Source: Maridesulfovibrio frigidus DSM 17176
GTDB lineage: Bacteria; Desulfobacterota; Desulfovibrionia; Desulfovibrionales; Desulfovibrionaceae
Reading direction: 5' to 3'
NCBI RefSeq assembly: GCF_000711735.1
Contig: NZ_JONL01000005.1
Coordinates: forward strand, 247,886 to 311,885
Length of the DNA: 64,000 nucleotides
The notes beneath the pieces are model-generated. The model ran no database searches. It saw only the letters and a program-made list of their open reading frames with translations, and was not told where the DNA came from. The translations under genes were made by a program, and so were the position numbers. The first letter of the stretch is position 1; every line of letters begins with the position of its first letter. Below are positions 36,415-45,034 of this stretch, piece by piece.

Positions 36415-37521
36415 CTACCCCCTCTGTGCGTGGATTTCCAAAGCCTTAGCCTTCCACTGCTCATATGTCATACCCATAGGAAAAATGGGATCGACTTTCT
36501 CTTTGATGAATGTTTTGAAATCATCCACTTTTGCGGCATTTAAGAACTCAACATTCACAAACTCTTCAAGAGGAGGAGCTGCGTCCAAAGTTCCAATGGA
36601 TACGTTGTAATCGATCTCGTCCTGAATCTTCCCTTTATCAACTTCCCAGTTCAACGTGCGCTCTTCGGCAACAGTCTTTTTGAAAATAGTCATAAGAGCC
36701 ACTTCCTCAGGGACAGAGTAAGCTTTTGCAAAGATTTCCGCTGCCCGTTTGGGCTGAGTGTATATGAATTCCAAAGCCTTAACGTGAGCCTGAATCATTT
36801 TTTTTGCTAATTCCGGATGCTCTTTACCAAACTCATTACTCATAGCGAGTACGCAGCAAACGCCCCAATCATTGGTGGATGGCAGTTTAGAAAAGGTTTC
36901 CATAATCCAGCCACAACCATCATATTCAGCCATTGATCCCCAAGGATCACATGTGAGGTACCCATCAAGACTATGAGTCTTAAGTGCAATGAATTCATCC
37001 TTGTCTGCCATGGCAAAAACTTCATATTTTGCAGGATCTACAGGAATATTATTCGCTGCAGTGAATCCAACCCATGAAGCGCTTCGCTTGGTAGGGTTAC
37101 TACCTAGAGAAAGCTTTTTGCCAATCAAGTCCTGCGGTGTTTTGATATCGTTGGAAACAACCAGATAGTAGGAACCGCCAAGATGGTTATTAGCGCTGAC
37201 GAAAATGGGGGCACCTTTAAGGCGGGCTCTCATGAGACCATGAATACCAATATAACCGGCATCCATCCGCCCTGCAGCCATTGCCTGAGGGACCTGCCCA
37301 TTTCCTGTTACATTCACCTTGAGACCTAGCTCATCGAATATTCCTGCTTCCTTGGCTATGGGCGCGGCTGTCATGTGATCGCAATTGTAGTAGCCAAGTT
37401 GAACAACGTAGTCATCGTCATCTGCAACCGCCTGATTGGCAGAAAAAAGCAGTGCCCCCAAAACCATCATGATTGTTATAGATAAAAATGAACTAAGAGA
37501 AATTTTATAAGATGTGCCCAT
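36415..37521 (-). CDS. ABC substrate-binding protein, NMT1/SsuA type, Cys-rich pocket
   Basis: 368 residues with a long signal peptide (cleavage near NQAVA, about 33). The mature start VVQLGYYNCDHMTAAPIAKEA is the family fold with an unusual Cys (YNCDHM) at the place where ligand contacts are made; further Cys in LTCDPWG, DGCGW and GVCCVLAM. Relatives bind nitrate, sulfonates or pyrimidine precursors; here the cysteines suggest a thiophilic ligand. In the SAO set I recall a binding-(seleno)protein SaoB, of which this may be a Cys form; not certain. Thirteen bases from the next gene. Confidence 0.82.
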   Translation of the reverse strand: MGTSYKISLSSFLSITIMMVLGALLFSANQAVADDDDYVVQLGYYNCDHMTAAPIAKEAGIFDELGLKVNVTGNGQVPQAMAAGRMDAGYIGIHGLMRARLKGAPIFVSANNHLGGSYYLVVSNDIKTPQDLIGKKLSLGSNPTKRSASWVGFTAANNIPVDPAKYEVFAMADKDEFIALKTHSLDGYLTCDPWGSMAEYDGCGWIMETFSKLPSTNDWGVCCVLAMSNEFGKEHPELAKKMIQAHVKALEFIYTQPKRAAEIFAKAYSVPEEVALMTIFKKTVAEERTLNWEVDKGKIQDEIDYNVSIGTLDAAPPLEEFVNVEFLNAAKVDDFKTFIKEKVDPIFPMGMTYEQWKAKALEIHAQRG

Positions 37522-37567
37522 GAGAAATCCTTATTATTAAGTTATTAAATGAATGAAAGTAGATATT

Positions 37568-38038
37568 TTAGCAGCAGTCTTCCATGCCTTCTCCAAAAAC
37601 ATCCATCAGTTCGCCATTTTCCATTCTGTAAATAGCAAAACCTGACTTAGCTCCTTTCATACCCTGCACGATAAATTCAAGTGGAGGCTTACCATCTATA
37701 TTCCGAAAGATTACAGACTGGTTTGATACGGGGGCTTTGTGCGTTTTCGAAGCGGTATAGCCCCCATCTTTGTCACGAAGCAGAACGCACATCCAATTAT
37801 TGCAATCTACCCCGACATACAACAGTACGAGATCGGCATCACCATCATCATTAACATCTCCTTCGGTAGCCAAAATGGGCGTACACTTAGGATTTTTTTG
37901 AAAAAAGACATCGTAAATATCAGTACATTGCGTGAGCCCTTCAGCTACATCCTTTGGTGTTTTCTGTATGTTTTCGCATCCACAACATAAAACGGATAGG
38001 ACCAACAATTCTGCAAATAAGATGTATGCATTTCTCAT
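37568..38038 (-). CDS. saoC: lipoprotein with C-terminal Cys-Cys
   Basis: 156 residues. Lipoprotein signal with Cys-rich lipobox (LCCGC, about 18-22). A short acidic repeat VNDDGDADLVLLYVG resembles FG-GAP/calcium loops. The protein ends GMEDCC, with Cys-Cys directly before the TAA stop. Other Cys: QCTDIYDVFF, NPKCTP, DCNNWMC. A carboxy-terminal Cys-Cys is rare and suits metal capture at the membrane surface. I recall the family as 'Cys-Cys-COOH (seleno)protein SaoC'; the match of the ending is exact. Located between the permease and the binding protein. Confidence 0.85.
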   Translation of the reverse strand: MRNAYILFAELLVLSVLCCGCENIQKTPKDVAEGLTQCTDIYDVFFQKNPKCTPILATEGDVNDDGDADLVLLYVGVDCNNWMCVLLRDKDGGYTASKTHKAPVSNQSVIFRNIDGKPPLEFIVQGMKGAKSGFAIYRMENGELMDVFGEGMEDCC

Positions 38039-38046
38039 TGTATATT

Positions 38047-39135
38047 TTAGACCGTCACCCGTTTGCTGCTAAATATTTTCATCAGACTAGGAACAACAGA
38101 GTGGGCTCCAAGCAGAACAATAATTAGTGAACAAAAGTATTGAATAGGGTCAGGGACTGATACAATCAGTGAATTAGCTATATCTATCGCCTTATTATCA
38201 GCGCCTAATGAGAACACGGGGATAAAATCCGGCATAAGCAAGTAGTTGGCCAGACGACCGAAAGCCAGAGCTGTAATAATGAGGACACTGGAATAAATAA
38301 TGACGCAACGTTTGCCGATCATTTTATACATACTCAAAAGTTCCGGAAGGTTAGTTGCGGCACCGGTCATAAGAAAGACGATTGCTACGCCAGGAGCCGC
38401 TCCGCCAGCCACCAAAGCAGCTATAAAAGGGATATGGCCGACAGCACAAACATACATAATAGCGCCTAGTGCTGCGATGCCAAATAGAGAAATCATACCG
38501 GGATTGCCAAGGTATTCTTGAATGGCTCCATGAGGAGTCAGAGCTATGATCATACCGGCTAGCAACACGCCGAAAACAATATAGCGGCTGACCATGACGC
38601 CAAGGTCCCAAAAACCCCAGCGAAGTCCTGCCAATAACTTTTCTTTTACGGAAGGTGCGCTCATATTTTCAAGGACGGGGGGCGCGGAAAGGTTTTCCAT
38701 GCCAGGTAGTTGGCGCTCTAGGCCGCCGAAGCGATTACCTATAAGCCCCATAACCAAGGGGACGGTAAAGCCTGCAAGAATATAGATACCAGCAATCTTT
38801 GGCCCAAGCAGACCGAAAGCCAATACAGCTGCGGCCGGATTTATGATTGGTGTGGAAGTCATGAAGGCCAGTGTAGGTCCGAGGTATGCTCCAGAATAAT
38901 ACAGGCCGAGCCCCAAAGGAATAACACCGCAACTACAGATAGGGAGTAGCATGCCGGAGAGCGTAGCCTTAATAATGGACGAGAGGCGATCGTTTCCCAT
39001 CATTTTTTGAAGTATTTCCGGGCGGAGGTACTCATGGAGAACTCCAGCCAAAATGAAGCTGGCAAGTAGCCAAGGAGAAGCATCATTAAGGATATCTAGC
39101 GCCAGCAACAAGGGCTTTGTAAACATTTGAAACAT
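38047..39135 (-). CDS. saoE: multi-pass permease, UPF0718 / ArsP-like
   Basis: 362 residues with eight to ten membrane helices. Motifs LPICSCGVIPLGLGLYYSGA, TSTPIINPAAAVL and ICAVGHIPFIAALVAGGAAPG match the permease family that includes ArsP, which exports trivalent organoarsenicals. The CSC in the first motif is a likely soft-metal site. I recall 'efflux transporter SaoE' for the SAO set. Its ATG overlaps the stop of the thioredoxin-like gene, so the two are coupled. Confidence 0.85.
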   Translation of the reverse strand: MFQMFTKPLLLALDILNDASPWLLASFILAGVLHEYLRPEILQKMMGNDRLSSIIKATLSGMLLPICSCGVIPLGLGLYYSGAYLGPTLAFMTSTPIINPAAAVLAFGLLGPKIAGIYILAGFTVPLVMGLIGNRFGGLERQLPGMENLSAPPVLENMSAPSVKEKLLAGLRWGFWDLGVMVSRYIVFGVLLAGMIIALTPHGAIQEYLGNPGMISLFGIAALGAIMYVCAVGHIPFIAALVAGGAAPGVAIVFLMTGAATNLPELLSMYKMIGKRCVIIYSSVLIITALAFGRLANYLLMPDFIPVFSLGADNKAIDIANSLIVSVPDPIQYFCSLIIVLLGAHSVVPSLMKIFSSKRVTV

Positions 39136-39410
39136 TAGCTGTCAGCCTGCGAGTCAGCTTCGGCAACGGCTTCGGCAATTGCATTTTCTATTACTGTTGT
39201 AGTCAATGAGTCATACTTTTTTCTTTCATTTATGATCATTGTCCCTTTGTTTACCTGCCCATACTTTCTGACGTAATCGAAATCTTTACCTGCGTAATAA
39301 ACTTTTAGATCAATACTACTACCATACTGTGAAGTAGTTTTTTCTATTATATTCACATACTCATCACAACACGGACATGTATTAATAAATTCAACAAGAG
39401 TTTTAGACAT
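39135..39410 (-). CDS. saoT: small thioredoxin-like CPCC protein
   Basis: 91 residues. Near the N-terminus VEFINTCPCCDEYVN (Cys12, Cys14, Cys15) sits where a thioredoxin active site lies, followed by a glutaredoxin-size alpha/beta pattern and an acidic Ala-rich tail. I recall 'thioredoxin-like (seleno)protein SaoT', where Sec can replace one Cys; this copy is all-Cys. First gene of the ten-gene operon, with AGGGG before the ATG. Likely a cytosolic thiol partner for metal transfer or reduction of the selenoprotein. Confidence 0.83.
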   Translation of the reverse strand: MSKTLVEFINTCPCCDEYVNIIEKTTSQYGSSIDLKVYYAGKDFDYVRKYGQVNKGTMIINERKKYDSLTTTVIENAIAEAVAEADSQADS

Positions 39411-39672
39411 ACAATTTACCCCTATACATTCAAATATAACTATTTTTACAGTTAAATTTTTATTATGTTAAAAAAAATACATAACAATTAAACAAATTAA
39501 GATGAAACGTATATATATGTTTGCCGAGGAATATGTCCAATAGATATTTTGAGTAGCTCTGCGGCGCACTTATAGATTTAAGCCATAGTTATAATTAATA
39601 GAGTAAAACTAGTGATTATGTGTATTGTAGAAGAACTGATGTAAGTAAAAAACTCTAATTTAAGGATATAGC
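39411..39672. promoter_or_regulatory. AT-rich divergent spacer with the operon promoter region
   Basis: 262 bases between the divergent operon start (39410) and the oxidoreductase (39673). I see no confident -35/-10 pair; TAACTGTAAAAATAGTTA (near 39438-39455) is an imperfect inverted repeat that could be an operator. No tRNA or gene. Confidence 0.3.
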
Positions 39673-41646
39673 ATGCAGCCCCCTTTTGTTCCGACCATTT
39701 GTAGGATTTGCAAAGAGAACTGTGGATTACTGGTCAGTGAAACTGATGGAGAAACCCAAATTGATGGCAACCCAGAGCACCCCGTAAGCCGAGGATTCAT
39801 CTGTTCTCGAGGGAAAAAATATGGATACGTTCGGCATTCTCCAGACAGATTGAAAACGCCACTTTTACGCAAGAACGGAAAGCTTGTTCCGATAACATTT
39901 GACCAAGCAATGGATGTTCTAGCTGAGAAATTTGCTGAAAGCCGAGATCAATATGGCCCAGAAAGCATTTGCCTTTATAAAGGAGAATCCCTCAAACATC
40001 AGGAAGTTGCTGCATACATGAAGCATCTTGCTCACGGTTTGGGATCCCCCAATTACATTTCCGTGGGCAGCCTCTGTCATGCTTCAATGGCTATGGGACA
40101 TGGAATGACCTACGGAGGCATCCCCGAACCGGATTTTTCGCGCATGAAATCCGCGTTGATATGGGGTGCCAATCCGGCGATATCTTCTCCTCGAACATAT
40201 AAAGATATCAAAAAAGCAGTGACAGATGGCGTTCGCTTGGTTGTGGTTGACCCATCTCAAACAAAAACGGCAAAAATGGCAGATATCCACTTACAGATAA
40301 AAGCCGGAACAGATGGATTTCTGGCTTTAGCGTTTCTCAAGCTGGCAATTGAAAATGCTAAATTGGTTCCATCGAGTGAAGCTATTGGATTCGAGGACTT
40401 AAGAGCCATGCTAGAAGGAATATCCTTGAATGAGGCTGTTAATAAAACAGGCTTGGAGCTTGAAACTGTCAAGGCTGCTTGGGAAATTCTTTATGCAAAT
40501 CGTCCAGTTTGGGTGCAAACCGGACTTGGGCTTGAACTCAAACCCACCGGAGTGCAAACCATTCGGGCTATAGCATGCCTGCAATCTCTTTTGGATGACG
40601 TTCGACCTAAATCCAGTGCCGTGAAGCTTGCTCCATTGCCCGGTATGGATAAATATCCTGCGCGTCCAAGATCTATTGGAACGCATGAGGCTCCAATGTA
40701 TACTGGTGGGGATACGCAAGGGCAGGGAATGTTTTGGGGTAAGGCTATTCTTGAAGGAGATCCTTATCCTTTGCGCTCTATGCTTATTATGGGTGGTAAT
40801 CCGATGCTGACCTTTCCTGATGAGGATGCTCAACGAAAGGCCCTTTCGAAGCTCGATTTTCTTGCGGTCTTTGATCTCTTCATGACTCCAACAGCGGAAT
40901 TGGCTGACTTAATTATTCCAGCAGCAGACATGCTTGAAACCTTAGAGGTACATGATTACGGGACAACCGGGCGACCTCTTTTGGGATTGGTTCGTCCAGT
41001 CTCTACGGAGTCAGCCATCGGGGAACCTGCTTGGAAAGTCATTTTCACTCTGGCTGAACGACTCGGTTTGGGAGAACTTTTCCCGTGGAAAGACAACCGC
41101 GAGGCACTTATTTGGCGTCTGTCCCAAAGTGGTATTTCTATTGAAGATCTGGAAAAAAGCTCCACGTCAACGGTTTCATATAAAGCAGAATATGATGAAC
41201 ACGGACCAGTCCACTATGCATCAGAACGACTTGCATCAATGGGGCAAGCATCCATGCCTGTACCAGAATCGTTCATACTGCCTGTAGAGGATGCGAACGA
41301 GTACCCCTTTACCCTAAGCACTGGTGACCGAGTTTCTCCTTACCAACATAGCCAGTTTCATAACGTGCTGGAATACCGCAAGGCTTTACCTGATCAGTAT
41401 CTTGACATGCACCATGATGCGGCACCGGCACACGGGATTAAAGACGGTCAAGAGATCAAACTCTCTACTCCTTATGGAGCATTAAACCTCCATGTTCGGT
41501 TATGCTCCAATGTACGCATTGATTGCCTGCGCTTGGCACATGGATGGATTGAAGCTAACGCCAACATCCTAACAGGGCTCGATCACTTTGACCCCATATC
41601 AGGATTTCCGTGGCTCATGTCTTTGCCTGCTAAAGTTGAAAGCTAA
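39673..41646 (+). CDS. cytosolic molybdopterin oxidoreductase (DMSO reductase family)
   Basis: 657 residues. N-terminal [4Fe-4S] motif CRICKENCGLL ... GFICSRG, catalytic domain with metal-ligand Cys in VGSLCHAS, and a C-terminal Molydop_binding domain. No signal peptide, so cytosolic. The Cys codon is TGT, so this copy is not a selenoprotein. It is divergent from the organometal operon and shares its island; whether it serves that pathway (for example supplying reducing power or acting on a released metalloid) is speculation. Length is shorter than nitrate or formate enzymes. Function unknown beyond class. Confidence 0.82.
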   Translation: MQPPFVPTICRICKENCGLLVSETDGETQIDGNPEHPVSRGFICSRGKKYGYVRHSPDRLKTPLLRKNGKLVPITFDQAMDVLAEKFAESRDQYGPESICLYKGESLKHQEVAAYMKHLAHGLGSPNYISVGSLCHASMAMGHGMTYGGIPEPDFSRMKSALIWGANPAISSPRTYKDIKKAVTDGVRLVVVDPSQTKTAKMADIHLQIKAGTDGFLALAFLKLAIENAKLVPSSEAIGFEDLRAMLEGISLNEAVNKTGLELETVKAAWEILYANRPVWVQTGLGLELKPTGVQTIRAIACLQSLLDDVRPKSSAVKLAPLPGMDKYPARPRSIGTHEAPMYTGGDTQGQGMFWGKAILEGDPYPLRSMLIMGGNPMLTFPDEDAQRKALSKLDFLAVFDLFMTPTAELADLIIPAADMLETLEVHDYGTTGRPLLGLVRPVSTESAIGEPAWKVIFTLAERLGLGELFPWKDNREALIWRLSQSGISIEDLEKSSTSTVSYKAEYDEHGPVHYASERLASMGQASMPVPESFILPVEDANEYPFTLSTGDRVSPYQHSQFHNVLEYRKALPDQYLDMHHDAAPAHGIKDGQEIKLSTPYGALNLHVRLCSNVRIDCLRLAHGWIEANANILTGLDHFDPISGFPWLMSLPAKVES

Positions 41647-41689
41647 CCATCGGCCTATCAAGCTATAACAACATTAAATCTTAGTACCA

Positions 41690-41716
41690 AAAAAAGTTGT
41701 ACAGGAGTTGTACAAA
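41690..41716. repeat. 27-bp repeat containing TTGTACA pairs (copy 1)
   Basis: A 27-base sequence, centred on TTGTACAGGAGTTGTACAA, identical to 53072-53098. Copy 1 lies left of the first tRNA fragment, copy 2 just before the integrase of element B. Possible integrase arm-type binding sites. Confidence 0.6.
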
Positions 41717-41727
41717 CCACCACGCAC

Positions 41728-41764
41728 AAAAAAAGGGTTTACAGCTGCAAAGCTATAAACCCTT
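41728..41764 (-). terminator. terminator-like hairpin after tRNA-Leu fragment 1
   Basis: On the minus strand AAGGGTTTA / TAAACCCTT stem with an inner AGCT pair, then seven T. It is where a tRNA terminator should be. Confidence 0.6.
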
Positions 41765-41772
41765 GATTTATC

Positions 41773-41828
41773 TGGTACCGGGAGAGATAATTGAACTCTC
41801 ATGGTATCACTACCGGCGGATTTTGAGT
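41773..41828 (-). other. 3' fragment of tRNA-Leu(CAA), attachment-site copy 1
   Basis: 56 bases identical but for one base to 52892-52947. On the minus strand it reads anticodon loop CTCAAAA (anticodon CAA), variable arm, T-arm GAGAGTTCAATT, acceptor strand and encoded CCA. The 5' half is absent. The mismatch breaks the T-stem, so this copy has decayed. It marks the left end of element A. Confidence 0.8.
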
Positions 41829-42060
41829 ACCGTTCTTGACACTTTATCCGAGTTTAACTGCCTCATAAGTTCTTTAATTAAAAGAAGAACACTCTTTAAC
41901 CTACCTTGTTTGATTTCCCCATAATTTACTGTATCTTGGCCTTCTTTATGGGGAATAGCATGGGGAATATGAGCCATGACCCCACGGAATTAAACGGATT
42001 AATGAGAGAAAATTGATCAGAAAATCCTCTTCCCCACAAACAGGCAAAAAGGACAAGGTT

Positions 42061-43203
42061 ATGGCAGCTAAAAAAAGAAATAAAACCGCATACAAAGGTG
42101 TATTCTACATCACCAGCACCCACCCCACAACTGATGTGAATGAGGAAATATACTATATCCGTTACTATAAAAACGGAAAATCAATCGAAGAAAAAGCCGG
42201 TCGCCAGCATCAGGACCGTATGACACCAGCCAAAGCCAACCGTCTCCGGGTACTGCGCATTGAAGGCAGGGTTGACTCCAATGAAGAGCGTAGCGAGAAG
42301 ATCCGAGCAGAACGGGAGAAAATGACCACCAGTCGGTTATGGGAAGCATTCTATGATGCCAAGCAGGAAAACAAGAGCATAAAAGACGACCGTAATCGCT
42401 GGCGGGCATACCTGCTCAAAGATTTTGGTAGAAAAATTACGGAAGAAATTTCAACAACGGACATAGACAAACTGCGCCGCAAACTACAGGACCGCGGCCT
42501 TGCTCCCGGCACAGTGAAACAAGAACTTGTCCTGCTCAAACGCATACTTAATTTCGGAGCCAAGCGCGGACTGTGTCAGCCAGTCAATCAGGCAAAACTT
42601 CATTTTGAAATGCCTAAAGTAAATAACATCAAAACTGAAGATCTCACGCCCAGACAGCTTTCATCACTCATGGAAGCCATTGAAACATCATCGAATAAAC
42701 CTGCTGCGAACATGATGCTTATGGCCCTCTATACAGGCATGAGAAAAGGCGAAATATTTAAGATGAGATGGAATGACATTGATTTTAATCGTGGCTTCAT
42801 CACACTCAAAGACCCAAAAGGTGGAACTGATCAGCGTATACCTTTGAATAATTTAACCAGATCAATTTTGGAAGACCTGCCCCAAAAAGACAGCGAATAC
42901 ATTTTCCCCGGTAGAGATAACGGCCCAACAAAAGAAATGCGTATTCCCTTTCGGCGTATATGTGACAATGCGGGACTGGCCAAAGATTTTCGTCCTATGC
43001 ACGGACTGCGACACGTCTTTGCCTCTACCCTCGCCAGTTCGGGACAAGTAGACATGTACACTCTGCAAAAACTGCTCACCCATAAAACACCGTCTATGGT
43101 TCAGAGATATGCACACCTGCGTGATGATGCCATGATGAAGGCAAGTGAAGTTGTGGGGGATATGTATCAGAAGATGCAGAAATGTGGCGGTCAAAAGAGG
43201 TAG
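42061..43203 (+). CDS. int: tyrosine-recombinase integrase of element A
   Basis: 380 residues from ATG 42061 (AAGGACAAGG upstream); an in-frame start at 42013 is possible. Catalytic residues: Arg in YTGMRKGEIFKMRWND, HGLRHVFAS (H-x-x-R-H), and the nucleophile Tyr in MVQRYAHL. An N-terminal AP2-like DNA-binding region and SAM-like core-binding domain (about 100-190) precede it. It catalyses insertion at the adjacent tRNA-Leu 3' end. Confidence 0.93.
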   Translation: MAAKKRNKTAYKGVFYITSTHPTTDVNEEIYYIRYYKNGKSIEEKAGRQHQDRMTPAKANRLRVLRIEGRVDSNEERSEKIRAEREKMTTSRLWEAFYDAKQENKSIKDDRNRWRAYLLKDFGRKITEEISTTDIDKLRRKLQDRGLAPGTVKQELVLLKRILNFGAKRGLCQPVNQAKLHFEMPKVNNIKTEDLTPRQLSSLMEAIETSSNKPAANMMLMALYTGMRKGEIFKMRWNDIDFNRGFITLKDPKGGTDQRIPLNNLTRSILEDLPQKDSEYIFPGRDNGPTKEMRIPFRRICDNAGLAKDFRPMHGLRHVFASTLASSGQVDMYTLQKLLTHKTPSMVQRYAHLRDDAMMKASEVVGDMYQKMQKCGGQKR

Positions 43204-43447
43204 ATATAGCTTCCTCAAAAAAAAGGATTGCCGAGCTGTTTAGAGTTGAGGTGCTTGCTATCTCTAAACACCTGCAAACCATTTTTGATAGCAATAAAAT
43301 TGAAGAAAATTCAGTTGTTTCTATTTTGGAAAAAACTGCGCAGATGGTAAGAAATACAAGACAAAAGACTATAGCCTAGATGCTACTATCCCGGCCGGAT
43401 ACAGAGCCCAAATAATTCATACAAAATTGTTTCATACTCGAAGATGA
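43182..43447 (+). pseudogene. remnant of a RhuM-family (virulence protein) gene
   Basis: First 53 codons match the RhuM helix-turn-helix start (KRIAELFRVEVLAISKHLQT, EENSVVSILEKTA). The frame then breaks near 43335-43343; the next frame continues the family as DGKKYKTKDYSLDATIPAGY until a stop at 43447. Only about a quarter of a normal RhuM is left. It overlaps the integrase 3' end. Confidence 0.75.
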
Positions 43448-43454
43448 AAGCCTG

Positions 43455-43823
43455 CTATGCCTTTTTCTTATGCACCCATTGAATATCTTCATCATCATAG
43501 CTGCCATGCCAAGCATCAACCATAGGAGTAACGTAATATTCTAAAATTTCAGAATCTTGAATAAACCATTGCTCAACAGCTTCCTGATGATGCTTTGAGG
43601 TGGAGTTTCTCGTTTTCTCCGCAACAACAAACCCTCTCCATTCAGGATTGCAGCCGCCACCACCGAATCCGAGCCCATTATCTTCAATTGCTTTTTCAAT
43701 AAACCTATCAATTAACTCATCCTCAGCTTTTCTATCTAATTCATTAGAATATCGGAAACCTACACTAAATCCAAATTCTTTAAATTCACCAAGTCTTCTT
43801 TTCTTTCTCAATCTCTTTTTCAT
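43455..43823 (-). CDS. YggL-family (DUF469) protein
   Basis: 122 residues starting MKKRLRKKRRLGEFKEFGF, the YggL signature, with the Gly-rich GLGFGGGGCNPEWRGFVV. Family members are reported to bind the 50S ribosomal subunit. A cargo gene of the integrative element; role there unknown. Confidence 0.85.
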   Translation of the reverse strand: MKKRLRKKRRLGEFKEFGFSVGFRYSNELDRKAEDELIDRFIEKAIEDNGLGFGGGGCNPEWRGFVVAEKTRNSTSKHHQEAVEQWFIQDSEILEYYVTPMVDAWHGSYDDEDIQWVHKKKA

Positions 43824-43883
43824 TTATATAGTCCTTAAAATAAAATCACAGTTTTTATGGAGCGCAGCAACAAAAGCCCCCGC

Positions 43884-44858
43884 TTAAATCAAACGATACT
43901 TCTGCAACTTACTATTAGGCTTACTAGGAATAGTCATTTCAATAAGCCCTTCTTCTAGAGCTGGCTTGAGATAAAGTTCTCTAAATGATTTCCGATCTTT
44001 CAGACCCAAAACAGCTTGAAGTTCATTACGACTCATTTCACCTGAAATGGCTTCCACCAACGCTTTAACTTGGGGGTCAACTTGGGGGCTTACTTGGGGG
44101 GTCGCAGATGCAATAGCATCGAAAATCATCCTGAGCATGAACTCGATGAATGGAGCTGAATCAGCTTTATCTGTGCTCTGTTGTAGAGCGTCATAGTATT
44201 CTTCTTGGTGTTCATAGATCAGACTTTCGACCGGGATATCTGCAAACAAAGGATTCCAGCGGTTCAGAATAAGAGTCTGCCACAAACGGCCCATACGACC
44301 GTTGCCATCAGCGAAAGGATGTATGAATTCAAATTCGTAGTGAAAAACTGAACTTGCTATTAGTGGATGATCGTCAGTTGCGGCAAGCCATCCAAAAAGA
44401 TCCTGCATTAAAATAGAAACGCGCTTCGCTGGCGGGGCCATGTGAATTACCCTTTCACCCGCAATCACGCCGACACCGGAATGACGGTAAGCACCAGCCT
44501 CATCTATCAGGCCGGACATAAGTACGCTATGTGCCTCCAGCAAATCAGCTTCCCGCTCAACGGACCAACTACCGAACCGCTCATAAGCAGCAATGGCGTT
44601 ACGAACTTCCTGAATTTCACGGGGCGGGGCTATTACCCTTTTGCCGGCAAGAATAGCTGTAATTTGTTCTTCGCTTAGGTTGTTCCCCTCAATAGCTAAA
44701 GAGCCACGAATAGTGCGCACGCGATTGATGCGCCTTAGCCGTAATTCCTTTGAATTATCGGTAAGGACGGTTAAACGCCCTATTACCTCGCTTATCTGGG
44801 CTATCAGATTTACGATGAGTGGGGTTATTGTGTGGGGTGGTTGGTAGGTGGTGACCAT
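43884..44858 (-). CDS. Fic-domain AMP-transferase, class II
   Basis: 324 residues. Active site HPFADGNGRMGR (about 177-188), with the inhibitory helix S53-L-A-I-E57-G upstream of it on the N-terminal side, as in class II Fic proteins. A C-terminal winged-helix region (about 270-320, GEMSRNELQAVLGLKDRKSF) may bind DNA. The VSPQVDPQV run before it is a short direct repeat. Fic enzymes transfer AMP onto target proteins; E57 should keep the enzyme off at rest. Confidence 0.9.
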   Translation of the reverse strand: MVTTYQPPHTITPLIVNLIAQISEVIGRLTVLTDNSKELRLRRINRVRTIRGSLAIEGNNLSEEQITAILAGKRVIAPPREIQEVRNAIAAYERFGSWSVEREADLLEAHSVLMSGLIDEAGAYRHSGVGVIAGERVIHMAPPAKRVSILMQDLFGWLAATDDHPLIASSVFHYEFEFIHPFADGNGRMGRLWQTLILNRWNPLFADIPVESLIYEHQEEYYDALQQSTDKADSAPFIEFMLRMIFDAIASATPQVSPQVDPQVKALVEAISGEMSRNELQAVLGLKDRKSFRELYLKPALEEGLIEMTIPSKPNSKLQKYRLI

Positions 44859-45034
44859 ATATTTATAGCAAATAGTAAATTAAAATTAAAAAACAAGAAT
44901 CCTATTCATCTTTAAACAAATATAGCGTTTATCTCAAAAATAATATATCCATACCAACTTCAATTTGTTTTTTAGGACAATTGAACGCATAAAGCAAACA
45001 TGACAACGCCATTGTATAAACAGGAGCCATAAAA

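Noticed and set aside
39673..41646. Molybdopterin oxidoreductase considered as a selenoprotein
   Set aside because: The metal-ligand codon in GSLCHAS is TGT, and the frame has no internal UGA.
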